A DNA stretch of 19,267 bases from Pseudomonadota bacterium (GTDB lineage: Bacteria; Pseudomonadota; Alphaproteobacteria; Sphingomonadales; Sphingomonadaceae): assembly GCA_023417515.1 (NCBI GenBank), contig JAEZFL010000032.1, forward strand, positions 1 to 19,267, written 5' to 3'. The position numbers and the translations under genes were made by a program. Under the pieces are notes generated by a model, which was given only the letters and a program-made list of their open reading frames with translations, did no database searches and had not been told where the DNA came from. Positions 8,473 to 15,275 of the stretch are shown in pieces; within the stretch, counting starts at the first letter, position 1; every line of letters starts with the position of its first letter.

Positions 8473-8664
8473 TCAGTCGGCCGGTGCGGCCTCCGGAGGG
8501 CGATTGAGGGCGTCCCGAGCGGCGCGCGCGCGGTCGCGGTGAAAGCGGATGCGGCGGCCGCGGCGCGCCAGTTTCGGGCGCACGACGTACAGCCACAGCG
8601 CGAGCAGGGCGCCGCCGCCGATCGCTGCGATCATCGCATAAGCGACGAGGAGGCGCGTGGTCAT
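8473..8664 (-). CDS. small single-pass membrane protein (hypothetical)
   Basis: 63 residues: one N-terminal membrane helix (LLVAYAMIAAIGGGALLALW, about residues 5-24) followed by a strongly basic tail (RPKLARRGRRIRFHRDRARA). No family is recognised. The topology, a short helix then a positively charged cytoplasmic tail, resembles the product at 2274-2528. Its ATG directly abuts the stop of a 26-codon ORF upstream (TGAATG), which would allow translational coupling; on its own the ATG has only a weak ribosome site. The cold-shock gene follows 63 bases later on the same strand. Confidence 0.55.
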   Translation of the reverse strand: MTTRLLVAYAMIAAIGGGALLALWLYVVRPKLARRGRRIRFHRDRARAARDALNRPPEAAPAD

Positions 8665-8745
8665 TCAAGCCCAGCCGGACTGCGCCGCTGCGGCGGCGCC
8701 GGCATGCCCGACCTGTTCTCGCTCGATCAGGTGGTTGATGTCCAT
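8665..8745 (-). CDS. possible 26-residue micro-protein
   Basis: A 27-codon frame starts at ATG 8745, with GGAG about 9 bases upstream, and ends with a TGA whose next base begins the ATG at 8664. The peptide begins MDINHLIEREQVGHAG and then runs into Ala residues, ending QSGWA. The opening resembles short MDxNxLxxREQ-type proteins found in many proteobacteria, of which this would be a shortened version; that is recollection, not a search. A good ribosome site and zero spacing to the next gene favour translation, possibly as a coupling leader. Confidence 0.4.
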   Translation of the reverse strand: MDINHLIEREQVGHAGAAAAAQSGWA

Positions 8746-8892
8746 CGATGCGCACTCCGAGAGAGCAAGCGGGAGCGCGCCGATGTCCGGAAGTCTCTCA
8801 GCCGCCGGCATGCTCACGGTGTCCGGAGCCGGCGATGACGACTCAATAGCATGGATGCCGCCATTCGCCTAATCGGCCTGCCTGCGCGCCCC

Positions 8893-9900
8893 TCAGAAAT
8901 CGCTGGCGAGCGTGAGCGCCGGACCCGATCCGGGCGCGGCGTCGCCGGCGACCCGGAAGCGCCATTCACCCATCAGGCGAAGGTTCACGCCCCTGATCGG
9001 CATTCGGCCGGAGACGTGCGGGCCGGCGTCCAGGCGCGCCGCGCCGGGCTGGGCGCCACCCCACAAGCCGCCGCCGACGTCGAGCGGGCCGACGCGCGCG
9101 GTGGCACGGACGAGGCCGTCGGCGAACAGGTCCGGGTCCTCGACGCCGACCGCGCCCGCCTGCCCCCACGCCTCGATCCGCACCGGTCCGAGCCGCCGCT
9201 CGCCGCCGCCGTACAGGGTGAGCGCAAAGTCCGAGCGGCCGTCGCGGCCGATCGCTTCGCGGCGCTCGGCGAGGATGTGAATCGGCAATCGCGGCAGCGG
9301 GCGCCAGTCGAGCCCGACCGCCGCCTCCGCGCCTTCCGGCCGATCGAGCGGCAGGTAGGCCCGCCCGCTCAGCGCCAGCGGCGCGCGCCGCCCGAGCAGC
9401 CGATAGGTGAGCCGAAGCCCCGCCTGGCTGCCGCCCAGCTCGCCGCCCGGCACCAGGGTCGGAGCCGACGCACCGTCGCGCACGAACAGCCAGGCCGAGC
9501 CGCTCCACCGCCGGTCCCGCCCCGGCGGCGCCGGCACCGGCGGGAACAGCTGTGCCACGCCGGGCGGCGACGGCGCCAGGAAGGGCTCGGCGCGACGAGG
9601 GAGGCTGAATGTCGTCAGCCGCGCCGCCATGTCGCCGGCGGAAAGCAAGGCGAGCCTCGTCGACGGCGCGCCGACGGACGGGCTCCACCTGCCCTGCCGC
9701 GCCACGGCCTGGCCAACGCCTGCGCTTGGCGCGACCGCCCGCGAGGTCGGAACCGCGGCAAGCGGCGCCGGCCGCTCCGCTGCCGCGACCTCCGGCAGCG
9801 CCTCCCCGGCCCAGTCCGGGGCCAATGCGATCACCCGTATCGCAACCCAGCCGCCGACGACGGCGCCGAGAAAGCGGAGTGGAGGAGGCGGCGCCTTCAC
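8893..9900 (-). CDS. probable outer-membrane beta-barrel partner of NfrB-like enzyme (NfrA C-terminal-like)
   Basis: 335 residues from a GTG at 9900 that overlaps the stop of the glycosyltransferase gene (GTGA). An N-terminal hydrophobic segment (LRFLGAVVGGWVAIRVIALA) looks like a signal peptide or anchor, then a Pro/Ala-rich linker of about 100 residues. The C-terminal half alternates short strands ending in aromatic or hydrophobic residues (RAYLPLDRPEGAEAAVGLDW, RIEAWGQAGAVG, LRLMGEWRFRV) and stops in DF, as outer-membrane barrels do. Coupling to an NfrB-like enzyme and phrases such as LPRLPIHILAERREAIGRDG recall the C-terminal domain of NfrA, the outer-membrane partner of NfrB. The long TPR-bearing part of E. 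coli NfrA is absent. The assignment is inference from context plus strand pattern. Confidence 0.6.
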   Translation of the reverse strand: MKAPPPPLRFLGAVVGGWVAIRVIALAPDWAGEALPEVAAAERPAPLAAVPTSRAVAPSAGVGQAVARQGRWSPSVGAPSTRLALLSAGDMAARLTTFSLPRRAEPFLAPSPPGVAQLFPPVPAPPGRDRRWSGSAWLFVRDGASAPTLVPGGELGGSQAGLRLTYRLLGRRAPLALSGRAYLPLDRPEGAEAAVGLDWRPLPRLPIHILAERREAIGRDGRSDFALTLYGGGERRLGPVRIEAWGQAGAVGVEDPDLFADGLVRATARVGPLDVGGGLWGGAQPGAARLDAGPHVSGRMPIRGVNLRLMGEWRFRVAGDAAPGSGPALTLASDF

Positions 9901-11276
9901 TCGGCGGGTATCTGCGCGGGGAAGACGTGGCGGGTCTTGTCCCAGGCGGCCAGGCCGGAGCGTCGTGCCAGCAGATAGCGTCCGACCGCCCGCCGCGCCG
10001 CGAGCATGGCGATGGCATTGCCGACCAGGATCCGCGGCACCGAGCGCAGCCCTTCGCGCCAGCCATAAGCCGCGGTCACGAAGGCGAAGCGCATGGCGAG
10101 CCGCCACAGCAGCAGAAGCATCGCGACATAGCTCAACGCCGCCAGAGTCGGCGTGAGCAGCGCGATCGGATGGCCGGTCGAAGCGGCAAGGGCGGCGAGG
10201 GGTGCCGTCGTCAGAAGCGCGGCATAAGCGACGCACAGCAGCAGGGCCGCGAGCAGCGACTGCCGGTCGCGCCAGCGCATCCAGCGCTCGGCGAGGCCGC
10301 CGCTCCAGCCGAGCCGATCCCAGCCGCTCAGCGCGATTCCGACCATCCAGCGCGCCTTCTGGCTCACCGCGGCGTCGATCGTCGCCGGGAAATGCTCGCG
10401 GGTCGTCACCGTCGGCCCGCCGGCCTCCGCCGGCAGCCGCACGAAGGCCGAGCGACGTCCCAGCGCGCGCAGCCTGAGGCCGAGCTCATAATCCTCGGTC
10501 AGGCTCGCAGCGTCGAACGGCTGGCCGTCCGGTCCGGCCAGCGCCTCGAGCGCATCGCGGGATATCGCGCAGCCCACTCCGGCCGAGGGGAGCCCGGCGC
10601 CCATTGCCTCGCGAACGACCATCTCCTTGCCGTGCGCCTCGGCGAACTCGTCGGCATAATGGCCGGCGATCCAGCGCGAGCTTCTGTCGATCAGCGGCAG
10701 GACCGGCAGCTGGACCAGGTCGAACCGCTCGATGAGGCTGTCGAACAGCCTCAGCTCCGCGGAATGGACGACGTCCTCCGCGTCGTGCAGCACCACGGCC
10801 TTGGCGCGCCAGCCCTCCGCGGCCTCGTCCGCGCGCAGCGCGTCCCAGATGGTGTTGAGGCAATCGGCCTTGGTCGTCGGGCCGGGCATCCAGCCGACCA
10901 CCGTCCGAACGCGCGGATCGGCGACGGCGCGCACCGCTTTCGCGGTCTCCGGGTCGTTCGGATAGCAGCCGACATAGATGAGATAGTCGTCATGATCGAA
11001 CCGGTTCAGCGCGTGGCGCACCATCGACCCGATCACGTCCGCTTCCTGCCACGCCGGAACGAAGACGACGAGGCGCCCCGGCCGCTGTGGCGCCGGCAGC
11101 GTGGCGACCGAGGCCGGAGTCACCCGCAGCAACGCGCGCCTGGCCCGAAGCACCAGCCAGGCGACATCGACCGCGAGGTCGCCAATGCCGAGCAGGATGA
11201 AGCCGACCGCCGCGAACAGCGTCAGCTCCCGTACGATGACGGCGCTTATTCCGATAAACCCGCTGGCCCAGTCCAT
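9897..11276 (-). CDS. NfrB-like family 2 glycosyltransferase, inner membrane
   Basis: 459 residues. A membrane segment near the start (ELTLFAAVGFILLGIGDLAV) precedes a GT-A domain. Motifs: VVFVPAWQEADVIGSMV (nucleotide binding), AVVLHDAEDVVHS (about 160-170, the D-x-D region), LTEDYELGLRL (about 260, catalytic TED) and QKARWMVG (about 302, the QxxRW motif of processive synthases). Two or three membrane helices follow. This matches the transferase module of NfrB (bacteriophage N4 adsorption protein B), but the C-terminal cyclic-di-GMP-binding MshEN module of E. coli NfrB is missing. GGGGGA 7 bases before ATG 11276 sets the start; an extension to 11339 lacks support. It is coupled to the following barrel-like gene, suggesting a polysaccharide synthesis and export pair. 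Confidence 0.85.
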   Translation of the reverse strand: MDWASGFIGISAVIVRELTLFAAVGFILLGIGDLAVDVAWLVLRARRALLRVTPASVATLPAPQRPGRLVVFVPAWQEADVIGSMVRHALNRFDHDDYLIYVGCYPNDPETAKAVRAVADPRVRTVVGWMPGPTTKADCLNTIWDALRADEAAEGWRAKAVVLHDAEDVVHSAELRLFDSLIERFDLVQLPVLPLIDRSSRWIAGHYADEFAEAHGKEMVVREAMGAGLPSAGVGCAISRDALEALAGPDGQPFDAASLTEDYELGLRLRALGRRSAFVRLPAEAGGPTVTTREHFPATIDAAVSQKARWMVGIALSGWDRLGWSGGLAERWMRWRDRQSLLAALLLCVAYAALLTTAPLAALAASTGHPIALLTPTLAALSYVAMLLLLWRLAMRFAFVTAAYGWREGLRSVPRILVGNAIAMLAARRAVGRYLLARRSGLAAWDKTRHVFPAQIPAE

Positions 11277-11641
11277 GCGGTTTCCCCCGAATCGGACCAG
11301 TAACAATCCGTTTCGGAAGGACATTAGGCAAGTCCTCACGCGACGGCGGCAGCTTGCCGGGTTCAGTCTCGCCGCATTTCACCTTGCGGACGGGCCCGTC
11401 AGGGAAAGCCCTTGGCCTCGGCCGCCGCCGCTTCGGCTCCCTCCCAGGGCCGCTCCTACCAGGCCCGAACGATTTCGATTGTGATGGCCGTGAGAGGCCG
11501 AGCCGCTCGGTGCGATGGCCTGCGGAACCCTATCTCGACTTGTGCACTTGGCAATCTTGTGCGAGTCAGCACCAAGAGGGCGTTTCCGGCAGCCCGCCGA
11601 GGCGCCCCTTTTCGTGGTAAGCTGGAGAAGGGGTTCCAAGC
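11277..11641. other. long divergent intergenic region
   Basis: 365 bases between the glycosyltransferase gene (minus) and a lipoprotein gene (plus). No ORF here has a family signature or a ribosome site that convinces me. The right end holds the lipoprotein ribosome site inside a 9-bp hairpin (11605-11633). Promoters for both flanking genes are expected here, but I could not point to convincing -35/-10 pairs. Confidence 0.6.
11605..11633 (+). promoter_or_regulatory. hairpin covering a ribosome binding site
   Basis: CCCCTTTTC (11605-11613) pairs with GAGAAGGGG (11625-11633), nine pairs with one G-U, around an 11-base loop. The 3' strand contains most of the purine-rich ribosome site of the lipoprotein that starts at 11642, so translation could be dampened or temperature-sensitive. 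Functional role is inference. Confidence 0.4.
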
Positions 11642-11920
11642 ATGAAGATTCTGGTGAAGGCCGCCGCCGCGGCGGGTCTGTTCGCTCTTGCGGCGTGCAA
11701 CAACAGCGCGACCGAGAACAAGGCCGACGCGGTCGAGGCGAACGGCGCGAACGTCGCCGAGAATATGGAAGCCGTGGCCGAGAACATGTCGAACGACCAG
11801 GCCGCCGAGATGGTCGAGAACAAGGCCGACGCGATCCGCGACGAAGCTGCCAACAAGGCCGACGCGATCCGCGACAACTCCACCAACGGCAGCGTGGAGA
11901 ACAACGTCAGCGGCATGTAA
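11642..11920 (+). CDS. small repeat-containing lipoprotein
   Basis: 92 residues. Signal peptide with lipobox LAAC, lipidated cysteine at residue 19. The mature part is short, acidic and helical, built on imperfect repeats: ENKADAVEANG, VENKADAIRDEA, NKADAIRDNS, with AENMEAVAEN between. Asn and Ala are strongly enriched. I do not recognise a named family; it has the look of small coiled, surface or periplasmic lipoproteins common in sphingomonads. GGAGAAGGGG ends 8 bases before the ATG and lies in a hairpin. A strong intrinsic terminator follows 24 bases after the stop. The gene is convergent with the MerR-family regulator. Confidence 0.8.
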   Translation: MKILVKAAAAAGLFALAACNNSATENKADAVEANGANVAENMEAVAENMSNDQAAEMVENKADAIRDEAANKADAIRDNSTNGSVENNVSGM

Positions 11921-11944
11921 GCCGCTCACGTTCCGACTTTCGGG

Positions 11945-11977
11945 AAGGGCGTCCGGCTTCGGGCGCCCTTTCTTTTT
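11945..11977 (+). terminator. rho-independent terminator
   Basis: AAGGGCGTCCG (11945-11955), loop GCTT, and CGGGCGCCCTT (11960-11970) form an 11-bp stem with one G-U pair, followed by TCTTTTT. It ends the lipoprotein transcript just before the convergent regulator gene. Confidence 0.9.
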
Positions 11978-11981
11978 GCGC

Positions 11982-12389
11982 TCAGGCCGTCTCGAACGCG
12001 GCAATGATCGGGCAGGGACCCTTCCGGCCGGCGGCGCAACTGTCGGCGAGGCGGGTCAGCGCGGCGCGCGCCTGCTCGAGCTCGGCGATGCGCGCGTCGA
12101 GAGCGGCGATCCGGCCGGCCGCCAGCGTTCGCGCGCGGGCTCGGTCGTGGGAGGCATCGAGCGCGAGCAGCTCGGCGATCTCGTCGAGGGTGAAGCCCGC
12201 GCTCTGGGCGCTTCGGATGAATCGCAGCCGCCGGACATCCTCATTGCCGTAGCGCCGGATCCCGCCGCCGAGCCCGGTGCCGCCGCTTCGGGGAGGCTCG
12301 GCGATGAGGCCGCGCCGCTGATAATAACGCACCGTCTCGACGCCCACTCCGCCGGCCTTGGCGAGGCCTGCGATCGTCATCCCATTCAC
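11982..12389 (-). CDS. MerR-family metal-type transcriptional regulator
   Basis: 135 residues from GTG 12389. The N-terminal winged helix (MTIAGLAKAGGVGVETVRYY, then RRGLI, and RRYGNEDVRRLRFIRSAQ) is followed by a dimerisation helix and a C-terminal metal loop with C118 and C126 in SCAAGRKGPCPII. The C-x7-C spacing and CPII are as in CueR, whereas MerR and ZntR have C-x8-C. The place where MerR has its first metal cysteine, after THC, reads SHD here (H81-D82), so that cysteine is missing. MerR-family activators bend a promoter with an overlong spacer, and exactly such a promoter lies divergently at 12393-12424. GGAG 7 bases before GTG 12389 favours that start; ATG 12380 is possible. The likely effector is a soft metal ion; which one is undetermined. 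Confidence 0.88.
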   Translation of the reverse strand: MNGMTIAGLAKAGGVGVETVRYYQRRGLIAEPPRSGGTGLGGGIRRYGNEDVRRLRFIRSAQSAGFTLDEIAELLALDASHDRARARTLAAGRIAALDARIAELEQARAALTRLADSCAAGRKGPCPIIAAFETA

Positions 12390-12392
12390 CGC

Positions 12393-12424
12393 TTGACTCC
12401 GTACCATGATACGGAAGCCATATG
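12393..12424 (+). promoter_or_regulatory. MerR-type promoter and operator
   Basis: TTGACT at 12393-12398 and a weak -10 (CATATG, 12419-12424) are separated by about 20 bases instead of 17. The spacer holds the imperfect dyad CCGTACCATGATACGG (12399-12414), whose arms CCGTA/TACGG are as in the classical mercury-resistance operator. It drives the cysteine-rich peptide on the plus strand, and overlaps the ribosome site and probable start region of the regulator on the other strand, allowing autoregulation. Confidence 0.75.
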
Positions 12425-12459
12425 GGTCGAGCCCACTGACGGGCCAAGGGAGAAATGAC

Positions 12460-12552
12460 ATGAAGACGACCGAAAACGACAACAAGTCCGGCTGCGCCTG
12501 CCGCGGCGGCTGCCGCTGCAATCCCTGCACCTGCCGCAACTGCAGCTGCTGA
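12460..12552 (+). CDS. 30-residue cysteine-rich metallothionein-like peptide
   Basis: The frame of 31 codons starts at ATG 12460 with AGGGAG (12447-12452) 7 bases upstream and ends at TGA 12550-12552. The first eleven residues are polar (MKTTENDNKSG). The rest holds eight cysteines at positions 12, 14, 18, 20, 23, 25, 28 and 30, forming four CxC pairs, with Arg, Gly, Asn and Pro between and no histidine. Such density is typical of metal-thiolate peptides. It is shorter than cyanobacterial or pseudomonad metallothioneins (about 50-80 residues) and the spacing does not match the families I know. It lies alone between a MerR-type promoter and a hairpin, divergent from the regulator, so it is probably the regulator's main target and buffers a soft metal in the cytoplasm. 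Too short for routine gene calling. Confidence 0.75.
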   Translation: MKTTENDNKSGCACRGGCRCNPCTCRNCSC

Positions 12553-12560
12553 AAACCGGG

Positions 12561-12590
12561 AGGGCCGCGCTTCGCCGCGCGGCCCTTCTC
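12561..12590 (+). terminator. probable terminator hairpin after the cysteine-rich peptide
   Basis: GGGCCGCGC (12562-12570), loop TTCGCC, GCGCGGCCC (12577-12585), then TTCTC. The nine-base stem is very strong, the T-tract short. It ends where the convergent membrane-protein gene stops. Confidence 0.6.
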
Positions 12591-13017
12591 ACCCGAGCTG
12601 GCCGGTGGTCCACTGGGCGAAGGCGAAGATGAACAGGCCGAGCACCGCCGCTCCGATCGATATCCAGCGGTTGCGCCGGCCGGTCGCGACTTGCCACAGG
12701 CCGGTGAGCAACGCGGCCAGCCCGAACAGCAGCACCAGGCCGAACAGCCACAGGATCATGTCGGCTTCGTCGCCGCTGCCGGTGAAACGCGTGCCGTCGG
12801 CAAGCTCCTGCCCCGGATGGGTGAGCTCGGGCAAAGTGTAATAAGTGACCGGCCCCATCAGCCCGAGCAGGACCAGGCCGCACAGCATCAGCACCGCGCC
12901 GTAAGCGCGCACGGCGCGCGACGAGCGCATCTTGCGTCCGCACTTCGGGCGGGTCTGGATGCGGCCGGCCGAGACGAAGCCGCAGCCCAGGTCGAAGCAG
13001 GTGCTGGTGTCCGCCAT
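12589..13017 (-). CDS. membrane protein with cysteine-bearing N-terminus (hypothetical)
   Basis: 142 residues. The first 30 contain C7, C12 and C26 (CFDLGCGF, then RPKCGRKM), a half-formed zinc-ribbon look. Three membrane helices follow: AVLMLCGLVLLGLMGPV, ILWLFGLVLLFGLAALLTGL and ISIGAAVLGLFIFAFAQW, with an extracytoplasmic loop between the first two. No family is recognised. GAGGGGAACC directly before the ATG at 13017 is a strong ribosome site, and the longer open frame to 13398 is not supported. The gene is convergent with the cysteine-rich peptide and divergent from the S41 protease gene. A shared role with the metal locus is possible only by proximity. Confidence 0.75.
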   Translation of the reverse strand: MADTSTCFDLGCGFVSAGRIQTRPKCGRKMRSSRAVRAYGAVLMLCGLVLLGLMGPVTYYTLPELTHPGQELADGTRFTGSGDEADMILWLFGLVLLFGLAALLTGLWQVATGRRNRWISIGAAVLGLFIFAFAQWTTGQLG

Positions 13018-13141
13018 GGTTCCCCTCCCCGGCACTTTCAGTCTAGCATGGCCGCGTCGACCGGTCACGGAATGCTGCCCAAGCCGGATGACGGACTCGC
13101 AAATTGGTGCTAAGCGACTGAAAAGCCGGAGGGATGTTGTC

Positions 13142-14572
13142 GTGAAGTTCAAGCGTAGCGGTGCTTTGCTGGCCTTTGTCGGTGTCCTGTCAGCCTGTGG
13201 CGGCGGCGGCGGTTCCGGCGGTTCCTCTCCCCCCATCGGCTCGACTCCGACGCCCCCGCCAAGTGGCGCGACCTGCTCGCTCGCCGACCGCCAGGCATGG
13301 GTCGCGAGCGAGCTGCGCGAATGGTATCTGTTCCCGGAGACCTTGCCCGCCGCCAACCCGGTCGGCGCAGCGACGCTCAACGATTTCGTCGACGCCATGA
13401 CCGCGACCGCGCGGGCTCAGCGGCGCGACCGCTTCTTCACCTACGTCACCTCGATCGCCGAGGAGAACGCCTTCTTCCAGCAGGGATCGAGCGCCGGCTT
13501 CGGAATCCGCCTGGCGATCGATCCGGTCCAGCGGCGCCTGTTCATCGCCGAGGCGTTCGAGGGCGCCCCGGCGCTGGCAGCCGGAATCGACCGCGGCACC
13601 GAGATCCTCGCGATCGGCACCAGCGCGGCCAATCTGCGCACCGTCGATTCGATCATCGCCGCGGAAGGCAGCGCCGGGATCACCAACGCGCTCGGGCCGA
13701 GCACCGTCGGCACCACCCGCGTACTGCGCGTCACCGACGCCGCCGGAACACGCGACGTCACTGTCGCCAAGGCGGATTTCGCGCTTCAGCCCGTGTCGAA
13801 CCGCTACGGCGCGCAGATCATCGACGATGGCGGCCGTCGCGTCGGCTACGTCAATTTGCGCACCTTCATCGACACCGCCGACGGCCAGCTGCGCAACGCG
13901 TTCGCCGAGTTCCGCGCCCAAGGCATCACCGAGGTGATCGTCGACCTCAGGTACAATGGCGGCGGCCTGGTCTCGATCGGCGAGCTGCTCGGCGACCTGC
14001 TCGGCGCGAACCGCGCCGGTCAGGTGTTCAGCCGAACGGTCTTCCGCCCGGAGAAAGCGGTCAACAATTCGACCGACCTGTTCGGCGCCCAGCCGCAGGC
14101 GATCGCCTCGACCCGGATCGCATTCATCGGCACCAGCGGCACCGCATCGGCGAGCGAGCTCGTGATCAATTCGTTCCTGCCCTATCTGGGCGCGAACATC
14201 GCATTGGTCGGCACCAACACCTATGGCAAGCCGGTCGGCCAGATCGCCCGCGACCGCCCGCAATGCGACGACCGCCTCCGCGTCGTCGCCTTCGCGACCC
14301 AGAACTCGGCCGGCCAGGGCGCCTATTTCGACGGTCTCGCGCCGTTCATGCAGGCGACCTGCCGCGCCGGCGACGACCTCGCCTTCCAGCTCGGCGACCC
14401 GCGCGAGGCGTCGGTCCGCGCCTCATTGGACTTCCTCGCCGGACGCGCCTGCACGCCGATCGCGGCGGCGCCGATGGCGGGCCGCCAGGCCGCCCAGAGC
14501 GAGGCCGGGCGCGAGCTGGTCAGCCCGATGCGGCCGACTCCGGCCCAGCGCGAGGTGCCCGGCTTCTTCTAG
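13142..14572 (+). CDS. S41 family (C-terminal processing-type) peptidase lipoprotein
   Basis: 476 residues from GTG 13142, with GGAGGG about 8 bases upstream. Signal peptide and lipobox LSAC give a lipidated cysteine at 19, then a Gly/Ser/Pro-rich linker. A PDZ-like segment lies near residues 135-210 (GAPALAAGIDRGTEILAIG). The S41 protease core follows (VGYVNLRTF, VIVDLRYNGGG). The catalytic serine is S338 in GTASASEL, the general-base lysine K363 in TYGKPVGQ, and Q367 lies four residues later; the 25-residue Ser-Lys distance is the same as in CtpB (S309, K334, Q338). It should act in the periplasm, anchored to a membrane, cutting exported proteins. An in-frame extension to 12932 crosses the promoter region and is rejected. 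The next lipoprotein follows after 32 bases. Confidence 0.9.
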   Translation: MKFKRSGALLAFVGVLSACGGGGGSGGSSPPIGSTPTPPPSGATCSLADRQAWVASELREWYLFPETLPAANPVGAATLNDFVDAMTATARAQRRDRFFTYVTSIAEENAFFQQGSSAGFGIRLAIDPVQRRLFIAEAFEGAPALAAGIDRGTEILAIGTSAANLRTVDSIIAAEGSAGITNALGPSTVGTTRVLRVTDAAGTRDVTVAKADFALQPVSNRYGAQIIDDGGRRVGYVNLRTFIDTADGQLRNAFAEFRAQGITEVIVDLRYNGGGLVSIGELLGDLLGANRAGQVFSRTVFRPEKAVNNSTDLFGAQPQAIASTRIAFIGTSGTASASELVINSFLPYLGANIALVGTNTYGKPVGQIARDRPQCDDRLRVVAFATQNSAGQGAYFDGLAPFMQATCRAGDDLAFQLGDPREASVRASLDFLAGRACTPIAAAPMAGRQAAQSEAGRELVSPMRPTPAQREVPGFF

Positions 14573-14604
14573 CCGGAAGCGGCGGGGCAGGTTACGGGAG
14601 CGTC

Positions 14605-15207
14605 ATGAACACACGCTCCCTCACCTTCGCCGCCCCGCTGCTCGGCCTCGCCGCCGCCGGCTGCGCCACCACGCCCGCCGCTTCACCGCATGACGCGTTC
14701 CTCGCCCGCCTTCAGGCCTTGTGCGGCCAGGCGTTCGAGGGGCGCGTGGTGACCAGCGACGCGGCCGACCGCGACATGGCCGGCCAGCGCCTGGTCATGC
14801 ACGTCGCCGATTGCTCGGACGATCGCGTGCGCATTCCCTTCCATGTCGGCGAGGACCGTTCGCGCACCTGGGTGATCAGCCGCACCGCGCAAGGGCTGCG
14901 CCTCAAGCACGATCACCGCCACGCCGACGGCAGCGAGGACCTTCTCACCCAATATGGCGGCGACACCGCAACGCCCGGCACCGCGTCGCGGCAGGACTTC
15001 CCGGTCGACGCGGAATCGATCGCCCTGTTCCGCCGCGAAGGCCGCGACGTGTCGGTGACCAACATCTGGGCGGTCGAGGTGACCGACGGCCTGTTCGCCT
15101 ACGAGCTGCGCCGCCCGCCGGGGCCGAACGCGCGTCACTTCCGGGTCGAGTTCGACCTCACGCGCCCGGTCGCCACGCCGCCGCTGCCGTGGGGCTGGCG
15201 AGGCTGA
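14605..15207 (+). CDS. hypothetical lipoprotein
   Basis: 200 residues. Signal peptide MNTRSLTFAAPLLGLAAAGC with the lipid-bearing cysteine at 20. The mature protein begins with an Ala/Thr/Pro spacer, then a compact domain with RLQALCGQAFEGRVV, QRLVMHVADCSDDRVRIPF, RTWVISRTAQGLRLKHDHRH and a C-terminal AYELRRP and FRVEFDL. Two cysteines (in ALCGQ and ADCSD) could form a disulfide. I have no firm family name. The start has GGGAG 4 bases upstream, a short spacing. The gene follows the S41 protease by 32 bases on the same strand and is probably co-transcribed, making a periplasmic partner or neighbour of the protease. Confidence 0.8.
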   Translation: MNTRSLTFAAPLLGLAAAGCATTPAASPHDAFLARLQALCGQAFEGRVVTSDAADRDMAGQRLVMHVADCSDDRVRIPFHVGEDRSRTWVISRTAQGLRLKHDHRHADGSEDLLTQYGGDTATPGTASRQDFPVDAESIALFRREGRDVSVTNIWAVEVTDGLFAYELRRPPGPNARHFRVEFDLTRPVATPPLPWGWRG

Positions 15208-15216
15208 GCGCGCAGG

Positions 15217-15241
15217 GCGGTTCCACCTACGCGAGAACCGC
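15217..15241 (+). other. intergenic hairpin
   Basis: GCGGTTC (15217-15223) and GAACCGC (15235-15241) form a perfect 7-bp stem around an 11-base loop between two lipoprotein genes. No T-tract follows, so it may be an mRNA processing or stabilising structure rather than a terminator. Confidence 0.4.
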
Positions 15242-15275
15242 TCTAAGACGCGCCCAGATCCAAGGAGAATCCCCG

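Noticed and set aside
9609..11303. A 564-codon plus-strand frame opposite the glycosyltransferase
   Set aside because: It has no signal, motif or ribosome site; the minus strand carries the TED and QxxRW motifs.
12390..12539. N-terminal extension of the MerR-family gene
   Set aside because: It would run through the operator and across the divergent cysteine-rich peptide; MerR-family proteins start a few residues before the helix-turn-helix, as from GTG 12389.
12932..13141. N-terminal extension of the S41 peptidase
   Set aside because: It places 70 residues before a clear lipoprotein signal peptide and covers the divergent promoter region; GTG 13142 has a good ribosome site.
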